A stretch of DNA of 64,000 bases from contig QUFC01000001.1 of NCBI GenBank assembly GCA_003478355.1, positions 124,001 through 188,000 on the forward strand, given 5' to 3'. The position numbers were made by a program, and so were the translations under genes. Within the stretch, counting starts at the first letter, position 1; each line of letters begins with the position of its first letter. The DNA comes from Lachnospiraceae bacterium AM48-27BH (GTDB lineage Bacteria > Bacillota > Clostridia > Lachnospirales > Lachnospiraceae). Below the pieces are notes generated by a model. The model had not been told where the DNA came from. It made no database searches and saw only the letters and a program-made list of their open reading frames with translations. Shown here piece by piece: positions 27,070 to 36,640 of the stretch.

Positions 27070-28044
27070 ATGAGATCACTGATCATAACAGAAAAAGACG
27101 CGGGACAGCGTCTGGATAAGCTGCTGGGCAAGTATTTAAATCTGGCAGGCAAAAGCTTTATCTACAAAATGCTCCGAAAAAAGAATATTACCTTAAACGG
27201 AAAAAAATGCGACGGTTCAGAGAAGTTATCCTGTGGTGATGAAGTAAAGCTGTTTCTGGCAGAGGAAACCATCGAGAAATTCTCTGAGGTGAAGGTACAG
27301 AAGGTCAGGAAGCAGGAATTGGATATCTTGTATGAAGATGAGCATATTGCCCTGATCAATAAACCGTCAGGAATGTTGTCCCAAAAGGCGAAGGACACAG
27401 ATGAGTCCTTAGTGGAATATTTTATTGACTATCTTCTGGATAAAGGGACGATCAAAGAAGAGGATTTAAAGACATTCCGGCCTTCTGTCTGCAACCGTCT
27501 GGACCGGAATACCAGTGGCCTGGTGGTTGCCGGGAAGACACTTCCGGGACTGCAGATCATGGCGGCAGTATTTAAGGACCGCAGCATCCACAAGTATTAC
27601 CAGTGTGTGGTAAAAGGTGTGATCAAGGAGAAACAGCTGATCACTGGATTTATCACCAAGGATGAAAAGACCAATCAGGTAAAAATCTGGAGAGAGGAAC
27701 AGCCGGACAGTGCGCCGATCATGACAGAGTACGAGCCGTTAGCTACGGTGTTCCGGGACGGATTCTCCTGTACCCTGTTAAAGGTGACACTGATCACCGG
27801 ACGGACCCATCAGATCCGTGCCCATTTAGCTTCGATTGGACACCCGATTGTGGGCGATCCGAAATATGGGGATAAGCTGATCAATCAGACGGCCCAGAAG
27901 AAATACCGGATCCGTTCCCAGATGCTCCACAGCTGGCAGGTGGTATTTCCACAGCTTCCGGAGCCATTAGCCTATTTAAGCGGCAAAAGCTTCCTTGCGC
28001 CGCTTCCGGCAGAGTTTTCCAGGATCTGCAAAGAATGGAAGTAA
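27070..28044 (+). CDS. RluA-family pseudouridine synthase
   Basis: The 324-residue product has an N-terminal S4-like domain (AGQRLDKLLGKYLNLAGKSF), then the RluA core with the catalytic NRLDRNTSGLVVAGK and ITGRTHQIRAHLASIGHPIVGD. This fits the RluC/RluD type acting on 23S rRNA, though the exact site cannot be told. It is 12 bases upstream of recU. Confidence 0.92.
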   Translation: MRSLIITEKDAGQRLDKLLGKYLNLAGKSFIYKMLRKKNITLNGKKCDGSEKLSCGDEVKLFLAEETIEKFSEVKVQKVRKQELDILYEDEHIALINKPSGMLSQKAKDTDESLVEYFIDYLLDKGTIKEEDLKTFRPSVCNRLDRNTSGLVVAGKTLPGLQIMAAVFKDRSIHKYYQCVVKGVIKEKQLITGFITKDEKTNQVKIWREEQPDSAPIMTEYEPLATVFRDGFSCTLLKVTLITGRTHQIRAHLASIGHPIVGDPKYGDKLINQTAQKKYRIRSQMLHSWQVVFPQLPEPLAYLSGKSFLAPLPAEFSRICKEWK

Positions 28045-28056
28045 AGGAGAGCATGT

Positions 28057-28608
28057 ATGGGAACCTGGAACAGCAGAGGGCTCAGGGGGTCTACCCTGGA
28101 GGACATGATCAACCATTCCAATGAGGTGTACCGGGAGAAAAAGCTGGCCCTGATCCAGAAGGTGCCGACGCCGATCACCCCCATCACGATTGAGAAGCAG
28201 ACCCGCCATATCACTCTGGCGTATTTCGACCAGAAAAGTACGGTGGACTATATCGGTACGGTACAGGGGATTCCGGTGTGCTTTGACGCCAAGGAGTGTG
28301 CGGTGAAAACATTTCCTTTGCAGAACGTGCATCCACACCAGGTACAGTTTATGAAGGAATTTGAGGAACAGGGGGGCATTTCCTTTATTATCTTATATTG
28401 GAAATCTGAAAATGAGATCGTCTATCTTCCATTTGAAAAATTATATGAATTCTGGAAACGGATGGAAGATGGGGGAAGAAAAAGCTTTACCTACGATGAA
28501 ATTGACCATAGCTGGCAGATCAGACATAAGAGAGATGTGCTGGTGCATTATCTGGAGCCGCTTCAGAGAGATCTGACCCTGCGGGATGCGGCAGAGAGGA
28601 ATAAATAG
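28057..28608 (+). CDS. recU: Holliday junction resolvase RecU
   Basis: RecU cuts Holliday junctions in Firmicutes during recombination and chromosome segregation. The 183-residue product begins MGTWNSRGLRGSTLEDMIN and contains the nuclease-core residues in STVDYIGTVQGIPVCFDAKEC (catalytic D and E/K). Length and order match the family. It overlaps nothing but lies 12 bases after the RluA gene, and the next gene starts at once after its stop. Confidence 0.92.
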   Translation: MGTWNSRGLRGSTLEDMINHSNEVYREKKLALIQKVPTPITPITIEKQTRHITLAYFDQKSTVDYIGTVQGIPVCFDAKECAVKTFPLQNVHPHQVQFMKEFEEQGGISFIILYWKSENEIVYLPFEKLYEFWKRMEDGGRKSFTYDEIDHSWQIRHKRDVLVHYLEPLQRDLTLRDAAERNK

Positions 28609-28609
28609 C

Positions 28610-29953
28610 ATGGAATATACGTGGTATCAGTTCATCTGGCTTTTCTGGATCTATTCCTTTGGCGGGTGGTGTCTGGAAGTAGTCAATGCGGCAGTAAAGC
28701 GGAAGAAATTTGTGAATGTGGGATATTTAAATTCCCCATTTTGTGTGATTTACGGATTTTCCGCGGTGGCATTTGCGGTATTTTTGCCAGAGATCCAGAA
28801 CAGCCTGTTTTTTTTGTTTTTAGGCGGTGTGATCATCGCCGGATTCATCGAGTATACCAGCGGTAAGCTATTGGAACGGATCTTTGGACGGAAATGGTGG
28901 GATTATTCCGATCACCGGTTCCATATCGGGGGCTATGTGTGCCTGGAGACAGCGATGCTTTGGGGTGTTTGCGCAGTGATCATGGTGCGGTTTTCCAATC
29001 CACTGCTTCTTCGCCTGATCGCACGGATCCCTGGGCTGATCGGGAAGATCTGCCTGTGGGGGATCGGCATTGTGATAGGATTGGATGCCATCGGTTCCAG
29101 CGCAGCGGTGTTCCAGATGCACCACAGGCTGCGGAAACTGGCGCTCCAGGTCAGCTATGACATGCAGCGGCTTTCCGGGTCTTTGGGAAATGTGCTGACC
29201 AGAAGGATCCAACGCCGTATGATCAACGCTTATCCAAACCTGTCCCTGGAGCAGATCTTAAAGCAGCAGAAGGAAGCCCTGGAGCGGGAACGGAAGGAAA
29301 ACGAGGTGTCTTTGGTATTTGCCAAAGGATGCAGTGTTTATAAGCTGATTTCTTTGTTTTTTATCGGAGCATTTCTTGGAGATATCATCGAGACCATCTT
29401 CTGTTATGTGACCGCTGGCGTATTGATGAGCCGCAGCAGCGTGGTCTACGGGCCTTTCAGTATTGTCTGGGGACTGGGATGTGTGCTGCTGACCGCATTT
29501 CTTTACCCGTACCGGCAGAAAAGCGACAGCTGTATCTTTATCGCAGGAACAGTGCTGGGCGGCGCCTATGAATACATATGTAGTGTGGTGACAGAGCTGT
29601 TGTTTGGCACAGTGTTCTGGGATTACAGTAAGATTCCGTTTAACCTGGGAGGCAGAATTAACTTATTATACTGTTTCTTCTGGGGCATCGTGTCGGTGAT
29701 CTGGCTGAAGCTGTGTTATCCGTTTCTGTCCAGGTTCATTGAGCAGATTCCGAAGAAAACCGGCGTGATCGTCTGCAAGGTGCTGGTGGTGTTCATGGTC
29801 TTTGACATTGGCATGTCGGGACTGGCGCTGGCCAGATATTCGGAAAGACAGGCGGGAAATGGAGCTGTCCAGAGCAGGCTTGAACGATATTTGGACCAGC
29901 ATTTTCCAGATGAAAAAATGAAGGAGATCTATCCTAACGCAAAGTTTGTGTAA
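28610..29953 (+). CDS. Putative ABC transporter permease with two CmpB-like membrane domains
   Basis: The 447-residue protein carries the CmpB-type (PF06541-like) membrane module twice. The first copy has FWIYSFGGWCLEVVNAAV and IEYTSGKLLERIFGRKWWDYS. The second repeats the pattern with IGAFLGDIIETIFCYVT and YEYICSVVTELLFGTVFWDYS. A charged helical linker (about 190-240) joins them. The family is usually annotated as ABC permease, but no ATPase gene is near, so transport is unproven. The start at 28610 is two bases after recU ends; an earlier in-frame start would overlap recU. Confidence 0.8.
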   Translation: MEYTWYQFIWLFWIYSFGGWCLEVVNAAVKRKKFVNVGYLNSPFCVIYGFSAVAFAVFLPEIQNSLFFLFLGGVIIAGFIEYTSGKLLERIFGRKWWDYSDHRFHIGGYVCLETAMLWGVCAVIMVRFSNPLLLRLIARIPGLIGKICLWGIGIVIGLDAIGSSAAVFQMHHRLRKLALQVSYDMQRLSGSLGNVLTRRIQRRMINAYPNLSLEQILKQQKEALERERKENEVSLVFAKGCSVYKLISLFFIGAFLGDIIETIFCYVTAGVLMSRSSVVYGPFSIVWGLGCVLLTAFLYPYRQKSDSCIFIAGTVLGGAYEYICSVVTELLFGTVFWDYSKIPFNLGGRINLLYCFFWGIVSVIWLKLCYPFLSRFIEQIPKKTGVIVCKVLVVFMVFDIGMSGLALARYSERQAGNGAVQSRLERYLDQHFPDEKMKEIYPNAKFV

Positions 29954-30024
29954 GTCAGGCGGCAAGATCGTGATTTCGCCGGAGAATGACAAGATCTATA
30001 GATAAATGGAGGCGTCTTGAACAT

Positions 30025-32232
30025 ATGAAAGCATTGGTGATTGCGGAAAAGCCATCGGTGGCACGGGATATCGCCAGAGTGTTAAAATGCCAGAAATCCT
30101 TAAATGGAGCCCTGGAGGGTGACAGATACATCGTTACCTGGGCATTGGGGCATCTGGTGACACTGGCAGACCCGGAGGACTATGATAAGAAATACAAAGA
30201 ATGGAAGATGGAAGACCTTCCTATGCTTCCGGACACCTTCCGTCTGGAGGTGATCAAACAGTCGGCAAAGCAGTTTCAGGCAGTGAAAGCCCAGTTAAAC
30301 CGTCAGGATGTGGATCAGGTAGTTATCGCCACGGACGCCGGGCGGGAAGGAGAACTGGTAGCGCGGCTGATCTTAAAAAAGACAGGATGCAAAAAGCCGC
30401 TGAAACGGCTGTGGATATCTTCAGTCACGGATAAGGCCATCCGGGACGGTTTTACACATTTGAAAGATGGAAAGGACTATGAACCTTTATATGACGCGGC
30501 CATGAGCCGGGCGGAGGCAGACTGGATGGTGGGGATCAACGCTACCAGAGCCCTGACCTGCAAGTACAACGCCCAGTTGTCCTGTGGACGAGTCCAGACC
30601 CCGACCCTGGCCATGATCGCCAGAAGAGAGGAACAGATCCGTCAGTTTGTGCCAAAGCCTTACTACGGGCTTTCCATGCGGGCAGAAGGGGTGAGATTCC
30701 AGTGGAAGGACGAAAAGAGCCATTCTGCCCAGGCCTTTGACAAAGAACGGATCCAGAAATTGTTCGATGGGTTAAAGGGAAAAGAGGCGGTGATCTCTTC
30801 TGTAAAAAAGGCTCCCAAACGGACAGAAGCCCCGTTATTATATGATCTGACCGAGCTTCAGCGGGAAGCCAGCAGGCGGTATGATTATTCTGCCAAGGAG
30901 ACCCTGAATATCATGCAGCGGCTGTATGAGAATCATAAGGTACTGACTTATCCGAGAACTGATTCCCGGTATCTGCCGGCAGATATTTTACCGACCATCA
31001 AGGAGCGGCTTCGGGCCTGCTCCATTGGCCCATACAAGCTGCTGGCGGGACGGCTGATCAACCAGCCGCTTCCGGCGAAGCCATCCTTCGTCAACGACAA
31101 GAAGGTATCCGACCATCACGCCATTATTCCGACAGAGCAGTTCGTCCAGTTCGATCACATGACCATTGACGAGCGGCGGATCTATGATCTGGTGGTGCGG
31201 AGATTCCTGGCAGTCTTATATCCGGCCTGTGAATATGAACAGACGGCGGTGGAAGCAACAGCAGCAGGAGAACACTTCTATGCCAGTGGAAACCATATGG
31301 TGAAAATGGGCTGGAGGGCAGTTTACGAGGGGATGAATTCCTCTGATGAGGAAGAAGAGGAGACTGCAGTTTCTTCCGAGCATTTTCCAGAGTTCCACGT
31401 GGGCCAGAAGCTGTCCGGCGCAGCGTTTGCCATCACCGAGGGAAAGACCAAGCCACCGGCGCCATTTAACGAAGCTACCTTGCTCTCTGCCATGGAAAAT
31501 CCGGTGGCGTATCTGGAAAGCAATGACAAGGCTATGGCGAAAACTCTGGGAGAGACAGGGGGACTGGGTACTGTTGCCACCAGGGCGGACATCATTGAGA
31601 AACTATTCTCCAGCTTCTTGTTAGAGAAAAAAGGCAAGGATATTTACCTGACCTCCAAGGCAAAACAGTTATTGAAGCTGGTTCCGGACGACCTAAGAAA
31701 GCCGGAGCTGACCGCCCAGTGGGAGATGAAGCTGTCAAAGATTGCAGACGGAAGCCTGAAACGGTCTGTCTTTATGAAAGACATCCGCAGCTATTCCCAG
31801 GAACTGATCCAGGAGATCCGGGAAGGCGAAGGCACGTTCCGCCACGATAACCTGACCAACCAGAAATGCCCGCAGTGCGGAAAACGGATGCTCTTAGTTA
31901 AGGGTAAAAACAGTGAGATGCTGGTGTGCCAGGACCGGGAGTGCGGCTACCGGGAGACCATTTCCCGTACCTCCAATGCCAGATGTCCGCAGTGCCATAA
32001 GAAAATGGAACTCAAGGGAAAGGGTGACGGACAGATCTTTGTCTGCCGCTGCGGTTATAAGGAAAAATTAAAAGCATTCCAGGAGCGGCGCAAAAAAGAG
32101 GGAGCAGGTGTTTCCAAACGGGATGTGGCGAAATACTTGAGCCAGCAGAAAAAAGAGGCAGAAGCGCCGTTAAACAACGCATTTGCCCAGGCACTTGCGG
32201 GACTGAACTTGAATGGAGGAGAGCAGACATGA
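30025..32232 (+). CDS. topB: DNA topoisomerase III
   Basis: TopB is a type IA topoisomerase that decatenates DNA and resolves recombination intermediates. The 735-residue product has the TOPRIM start KALVIAEKPSVARDIARVL, ATDAGREGELVARLI, and the active-site Tyr309 in LTYPRTDSRYLP. Two C-terminal zinc ribbons follow (CPQCGKRM with CQDRECGY, and CPQCHKKM with CRCGY). The length is typical of Firmicute TopB. The stop overlaps the next start by four bases (ATGA). Confidence 0.95.
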   Translation: MKALVIAEKPSVARDIARVLKCQKSLNGALEGDRYIVTWALGHLVTLADPEDYDKKYKEWKMEDLPMLPDTFRLEVIKQSAKQFQAVKAQLNRQDVDQVVIATDAGREGELVARLILKKTGCKKPLKRLWISSVTDKAIRDGFTHLKDGKDYEPLYDAAMSRAEADWMVGINATRALTCKYNAQLSCGRVQTPTLAMIARREEQIRQFVPKPYYGLSMRAEGVRFQWKDEKSHSAQAFDKERIQKLFDGLKGKEAVISSVKKAPKRTEAPLLYDLTELQREASRRYDYSAKETLNIMQRLYENHKVLTYPRTDSRYLPADILPTIKERLRACSIGPYKLLAGRLINQPLPAKPSFVNDKKVSDHHAIIPTEQFVQFDHMTIDERRIYDLVVRRFLAVLYPACEYEQTAVEATAAGEHFYASGNHMVKMGWRAVYEGMNSSDEEEEETAVSSEHFPEFHVGQKLSGAAFAITEGKTKPPAPFNEATLLSAMENPVAYLESNDKAMAKTLGETGGLGTVATRADIIEKLFSSFLLEKKGKDIYLTSKAKQLLKLVPDDLRKPELTAQWEMKLSKIADGSLKRSVFMKDIRSYSQELIQEIREGEGTFRHDNLTNQKCPQCGKRMLLVKGKNSEMLVCQDRECGYRETISRTSNARCPQCHKKMELKGKGDGQIFVCRCGYKEKLKAFQERRKKEGAGVSKRDVAKYLSQQKKEAEAPLNNAFAQALAGLNLNGGEQT

Positions 32233-32720
32233 TGGAGAGACGAGATAAGGTCAATTATTATCTGGATCTGGCAGATGTGGTTTCGAAGCGTGGAACCTGT
32301 CTGAGACGCCTTTATGGTGCGGTGATCGTAAAGGATGATGAGGTGATTGCTACTGGATATGTGGGCGCACCGAGAGGACGGAAAAATTGTTCCGATCTTG
32401 GTGTCTGTATCCGCCAGAAGATGAATATCCCGAGAGGTGAGCGCTATGAGTTATGCCGCAGCGTTCATGCAGAGGCGAACGCCATCATCAGCGCCGAGCG
32501 TGGGAGAATGATCGGTTCCTCCATCTATTTATCCGGACGGGAGGTTTCTACCGGCGAATACATCCGTAATTCTAACAGTTGTTCCATGTGCAAGCGGATG
32601 ATCATTAATGCCGGAATTGAGACCGTCTATGTGCGGGATGATGAGGATCATTATCGGAGGATCGAGGTAAAGGACTGGATTGAAAACGATGAGTCCTTAG
32701 ATGGTGCGCTTGGCTATTAG
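32229..32720 (+). CDS. Deoxycytidylate deaminase family protein (ComEB-like)
   Basis: This 163-residue zinc deaminase probably turns dCMP into dUMP for thymidylate synthesis. The zinc ligands are visible in SVHAEANAII and NSCSMCKRMI. The start overlaps the topB stop. A cytidine-type or riboflavin-type deaminase is less likely because the GAPRGRKNCSDLG loop matches the dCMP group. Confidence 0.87.
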   Translation: MMERRDKVNYYLDLADVVSKRGTCLRRLYGAVIVKDDEVIATGYVGAPRGRKNCSDLGVCIRQKMNIPRGERYELCRSVHAEANAIISAERGRMIGSSIYLSGREVSTGEYIRNSNSCSMCKRMIINAGIETVYVRDDEDHYRRIEVKDWIENDESLDGALGY

Positions 32721-32765
32721 GCAGGCGGTCCAGTGGATAAAAACAGATGACAGGAAAGGCAGAAC

Positions 32766-33257
32766 ATGAAAGCAGAAGAGAAGACAAATGTAATGCGTGT
32801 GCTGGAACAGAAAAAAGTTTCATATAAAGGCCATTGCTATGTGGATACCGATGCCGTCAGCGGTGTGGAAGTGGCGGAAGTGCTGGGGCAGGACCCGGCC
32901 CATGTATTCAAAACTCTGGTAACGATGGGAAAGACGAAGCAGAATTACGTGTTTGTGATTCCGGTAGCCAGGGAACTGGATCTGAAGAAGGCGGCAAAGG
33001 CGGTAGGAGAGAAGTCCATCGAGATGGTAAAATCGAAGGATCTTCTGCCGCTGACCGGCTATATCCATGGTGGCTGTTCCCCTGTCGGCATGAAGAAATT
33101 TTTCAAGACCACCATTGATTCCACGGCAGAAAATTGTGAGACATTCTGCATCAGCGCCGGAAAGATCGGCTATCAGGTGGAATTAAGCCCCAGGGATTTA
33201 GCGAAGGTGATCCGTTACCAGATGGCAGATCTGACCGTGGATCACGAAGATGCTTAA
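32766..33257 (+). CDS. ybaK: Cys-tRNA(Pro) deacylase, YbaK/EbsC type
   Basis: YbaK hydrolyses mischarged Cys-tRNA(Pro). The 163-residue product has the INS-like fold sequence with HVFKTLVTMGKTKQNYVFVIPV, KAAKAVGEKSIEMV and GYIHGGCSPVGMKKFFKT, all typical. It lies ten bases ahead of the dihydrouridine synthase gene, and the two are probably cotranscribed. Confidence 0.9.
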   Translation: MKAEEKTNVMRVLEQKKVSYKGHCYVDTDAVSGVEVAEVLGQDPAHVFKTLVTMGKTKQNYVFVIPVARELDLKKAAKAVGEKSIEMVKSKDLLPLTGYIHGGCSPVGMKKFFKTTIDSTAENCETFCISAGKIGYQVELSPRDLAKVIRYQMADLTVDHEDA

Positions 33258-33266
33258 GGAGCAGGA

Positions 33267-34238
33267 ATGAACTATTATTTAGCGCCTATGGAAGGAATCA
33301 CCGGGCGGATTTTCCGCAATGCCTATCACCGGTGTTTTCCAGACTTTGACAAATATTTCACACCTTTTATCACACCAACGGATAATGGAAAATTAAGCCC
33401 GAAGGATTACAATGACATTGGTCCGGAATTCAATGAGGGACTCTATGTAGTGCCCCAGATCCTGACCAATCAGGCAGACGGATTTTTAAGAACGGCCAAG
33501 GCAATCCAGGCACTGGGCTACAAAGAAGTGAACTTTAACCTGGGATGTCCGTCTGGAACCGTGGTGGCAAAACGCCGGGGTTCTGGATTCTTAGCTTATC
33601 CTATGGAACTGGACGAGTTTCTGTATGAGATTTTTGCGAAAACCGATCTGAAGGTTTCCATCAAGACCAGAGTGGGAAAAGCAGATCCGGCGGAATTTGA
33701 AGAGATTTTAGGAATTTATAACCGTTATCCGCTGGAAGAACTGATCATCCATCCAAGAGTCCGGGAAGACTATTATAAGGGATCTGTGCGGATGGAGGCA
33801 TTTGAGGAAGGCATCGCCATGAGCAAAAGCCCGGTATGCTACAACGGCGATATATTCACCGTTTCCCAGGAAAAAATATTAGAAGAGAAGTTCCCGCAGT
33901 TGAACCGGGTGATGATCGGAAGAGGCGTCTGTGCCAATCCTGGACTGGTCAGCGCTTTAAAAACGGGTAATCCAGTGACCTTGGAGCAGTTTATGTCCTT
34001 CCATGATTGTCTGTACAAGGGCTATCAGGATTTCTTTTTAGCCATGTCTGGACAGCGTGTGGTATTATTTAAGATGAAAGAGATCTGGTGCTACATGGCT
34101 TCCATGTTTGCAGACTGCAAAAAGCAGGAGAAGAAGATCAAAAAGGCTCAGTCTCTGGCGGATTATGAGGCGGCGGTGGCTGCCATGGTAAGGGAATGCC
34201 AGTTCCAGCCGGATCATGGCTTTCTGCCGCCAAGATGA
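33267..34238 (+). CDS. tRNA-dihydrouridine synthase
   Basis: This FMN enzyme reduces uridine to dihydrouridine in tRNA. The 323-residue TIM barrel begins YYLAPMEGITGRIFRNAYHR. The catalytic Cys lies in NLGCPSGTVVAKRRGSGFL, and the FMN-phosphate site is VMIGRGVCANPGL. It is related to the DusB/C group, but the exact tRNA position cannot be assigned. Confidence 0.92.
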   Translation: MNYYLAPMEGITGRIFRNAYHRCFPDFDKYFTPFITPTDNGKLSPKDYNDIGPEFNEGLYVVPQILTNQADGFLRTAKAIQALGYKEVNFNLGCPSGTVVAKRRGSGFLAYPMELDEFLYEIFAKTDLKVSIKTRVGKADPAEFEEILGIYNRYPLEELIIHPRVREDYYKGSVRMEAFEEGIAMSKSPVCYNGDIFTVSQEKILEEKFPQLNRVMIGRGVCANPGLVSALKTGNPVTLEQFMSFHDCLYKGYQDFFLAMSGQRVVLFKMKEIWCYMASMFADCKKQEKKIKKAQSLADYEAAVAAMVRECQFQPDHGFLPPR

Positions 34239-34277
34239 AAAATGTAATGTAAATATATATTAGAAGGAGAAATGGTT

Positions 34278-35507
34278 ATGGAAACATCAGTAGTAAAACG
34301 CTTTTTACGCTATATCGCAGTGGACACCCAGTCTGCGGCAGAAAAGGATGTGATCCCAAGCACTGCAAAGCAGTTTGACCTGGCAAAAATCCTGGTAGAA
34401 GAGTTAAAGGAGATGGGTGCGCAGGATGTAAAAATGGATGATCACGCTTATGTGTATGCCACAGTTCCTGCAACCTCTGAGAAAGAAATCCCAGTGTTAG
34501 GTCTGATCGCCCATATGGATACTTCACCAGCCTGCTCGGGCAAGAATGTGAATCCGCAGTTCATCAACAACTACGATGGAAAAGACATTCTCATGAACAA
34601 AGAGACTGGTCTTACCATGAAGGTAGAGGATTATCCAGAGCTGTTAAATTATAAAGGACAGGATCTGATCACCACCGATGGAACTACCCTGTTAGGCGCC
34701 GATGATAAGGCTGGCGTGGCAGAGATCATGGCTCTGGCAGATTATCTGTTATCCCACCCGGAGATCCCACACGGCAAGATCCGCATCGGATTTACCCCGG
34801 ACGAGGAAGTTGGCTGTGGCGCAGATCTCTTTGATGTGGCCGGCTTTGGCGCTGATGTGGCTTATACCATTGATGGCGGTGCTTTGGGAGAATTGGAATA
34901 CGAGAATTTTAACGCAGCATCTGCGAAGGTAAAAGTCCACGGTTTCAGCATTCATCCAGGTTCCGCAAAAAATAAAATGAAAAATGCGATCCTGATGGCC
35001 ATGGAATTCCAGAACATGCTTCCGGTATTCGAGAATCCAATGTGTACGGAAGGTTATGAGGGCTTTTTCCATCTGGATGGCATCGCAGGTGATGTGGAAG
35101 AAACGGTCATGGATTACATCATCCGTGATCATGACAAGCAGAAATTTGAAGAGAAAAAGGCATATATCACAAGAGTTGCCGATTACCTGAACCAGAAATA
35201 TGGTCAGGGAACCATTGAACTGATCTTAAAAGACAGTTATTACAACATGAAAGAGAAGATCGAGCCACATATGTATCTGATCGATCTGGCGAAAGAAGCG
35301 ATGACCGATATGGGTATCACCCCGGTGGTATCTCCGGTCCGTGGCGGAACTGACGGCGCGCGGCTTTCCTATATGGGTCTTCCATGTCCAAACCTGTGTA
35401 CCGGTGGTCATAACTATCATGGCAGATTTGAGTATGTGTGCGTGCAGTCTATGGAGAAGGTCGTGGAGCTGCTGTTGAAGATCACGGAGAAATTTGAAGA
35501 ACGGTAA
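34278..35507 (+). CDS. pepT: Peptidase T (tripeptidase)
   Basis: PepT is a zinc aminopeptidase that removes the N-terminal residue from tripeptides. The 409-residue M20 protein shows the metal ligands in [22 protein letters not shown] and [13 protein letters not shown], and near the end [19 protein letters not shown] and [10 protein letters not shown]. The ATG at 34278 is preferred over 34272 because AAGGAG is eight bases upstream rather than two. It ends in a terminator shared with the convergent regulator gene. Confidence 0.93.
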   Translation: METSVVKRFLRYIAVDTQSAAEKDVIPSTAKQFDLAKILVEELKEMGAQDVKMDDHAYVYATVPATSEKEIPVLGLIAHMDTSPACSGKNVNPQFINNYDGKDILMNKETGLTMKVEDYPELLNYKGQDLITTDGTTLLGADDKAGVAEIMALADYLLSHPEIPHGKIRIGFTPDEEVGCGADLFDVAGFGADVAYTIDGGALGELEYENFNAASAKVKVHGFSIHPGSAKNKMKNAILMAMEFQNMLPVFENPMCTEGYEGFFHLDGIAGDVEETVMDYIIRDHDKQKFEEKKAYITRVADYLNQKYGQGTIELILKDSYYNMKEKIEPHMYLIDLAKEAMTDMGITPVVSPVRGGTDGARLSYMGLPCPNLCTGGHNYHGRFEYVCVQSMEKVVELLLKITEKFEER

Positions 35508-35541
35508 GCATAGAAAAGGGTAACAATTCAGCATATCCATG

Positions 35542-35588
35542 AAAAAATGTCCCGCTGGCAGGTTGATATCTGTGGCGGGACATTTTTA
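35542..35588 (+). terminator. Bidirectional terminator between pepT and the LytTR gene
   Basis: A 13-bp perfect stem AAAAATGTCCCGC / GCGGGACATTTTT with a 19-base loop. A and T runs at its ends suit both converging genes. Confidence 0.85.
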
Positions 35589-35617
35589 TGGCATCATTTT
35601 CAAGGACGATTCGATCG

Positions 35618-36475
35618 TCATTTACCTGGTTGTTCTATTGGTTTTGATGGGCTGTTCTGGATGCTGTCAGCCATGATCGTTTCAATATCTTCGCTGACCT
35701 GTGCGTATTTTTTTGGTGGGACCGGAATCACGGTACCGTCCTGCATCTGGATCTCATAGCGGGACAGGTTCTGGATCTTTAATACATTGACCAGATAGCT
35801 GCGATGCGGGCGGTAGAACTGTTCTGGAAGCATCTTCCGGATCTGCTCGATCAGCAGACGGACGCGGATGGTTCCATTTTGGGTATAAATATCGCAGAAT
35901 TTGCCTTTGCCGCCGCAGACATACAGGAGATCCTCGTGGCGGATGTAGTAGGTGGAGGAATCCGTTCCCCGGACTACCAGCCGGTTGGCATCCATCTCTT
36001 TCTGCAGCGTTTCAAAATGATTCAATAGATGTTTCCGCTCGAATTCATCAAAATGGGTTGGATAAATCGTATCCCGCTCATCCACATCCATCCCATTAGA
36101 AATATGGATCACGGCATACCGCCACTGTGGAAATCGTTCTGTTTTGTGTTTTTTCCAGAACAGAGTCACCCGCTGGTGATGCATGGAGATGTGGCCGCTG
36201 GGATAATAGGTATACACGAGAAAACGGGCCAGAACTTCACAGGAGGAGCGGGATCCGGTGACCATACGGGAGGACATCTGGGCAGTACGAAACTGCAGGG
36301 AATGGTGTTCCTGTGCAAAAGCATCTAACAGATTCTGCTTGCCTTCCATATACTGCCGGATCGCAGGACCGATCCAGATAATGTCATCATCCATATATTC
36401 GAAGAACAGCCTGCGGTCATTGGCGTAGTATTTTTCAATCAGCTGTACCGTTAAGGCTTCAAGATTTAGATCCAT
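35618..36475 (-). CDS. LytTR-domain transcription regulator with an NTF2/SnoaL-like N-terminal half
   Basis: The C-terminal ~100 residues of this 285-residue protein are a LytTR DNA-binding domain: STYYIRHEDLLYVCGGKGKF, then ILIEQI-like helix and FYRPHRSYLVNVLKI. The N-terminal ~150 residues (YYANDRRLFFEYMDDDIIWIGPAIRQYMEG, then QFRTAQMSSRMVTG) look like a SnoaL/NTF2-fold sensor rather than a phosphoacceptor receiver domain. The call is inferred from sequence pattern. There is no transmembrane segment, so it is a cytosolic one-component regulator. The start at 36475 has AAGGAGGAG upstream. It diverges from a zinc-ribbon/SHOCT gene and lies next to the adhesin gene, possible targets. Confidence 0.8.
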   Translation of the reverse strand: MDLNLEALTVQLIEKYYANDRRLFFEYMDDDIIWIGPAIRQYMEGKQNLLDAFAQEHHSLQFRTAQMSSRMVTGSRSSCEVLARFLVYTYYPSGHISMHHQRVTLFWKKHKTERFPQWRYAVIHISNGMDVDERDTIYPTHFDEFERKHLLNHFETLQKEMDANRLVVRGTDSSTYYIRHEDLLYVCGGKGKFCDIYTQNGTIRVRLLIEQIRKMLPEQFYRPHRSYLVNVLKIQNLSRYEIQMQDGTVIPVPPKKYAQVSEDIETIMADSIQNSPSKPIEQPGK

Positions 36476-36610
36476 AGGCTCCTCCTTCGTAAAGAGATTC
36501 TCTGTGTCAATTTTAGTATAATTATGAGAGAAAAGCAAGGCTTATTCTGTCGCTCATTTCTGAGAAAAGTCATTCATTTCCGGACAATCACAGAAAATAA
36601 ACCGATATGT

Positions 36611-36616
36611 TATAAT
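36611..36616 (+). promoter_or_regulatory. Likely -10 box of the zinc-ribbon/SHOCT gene
   Basis: A consensus TATAAT lies 25 bases before the ATG at 36641. No clear -35 hexamer is seen, so an activator may be needed; the divergent LytTR gene is a candidate. Confidence 0.4.
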
Positions 36617-36640
36617 ATTTTCCAAAAGGAGGGTTCGCGT

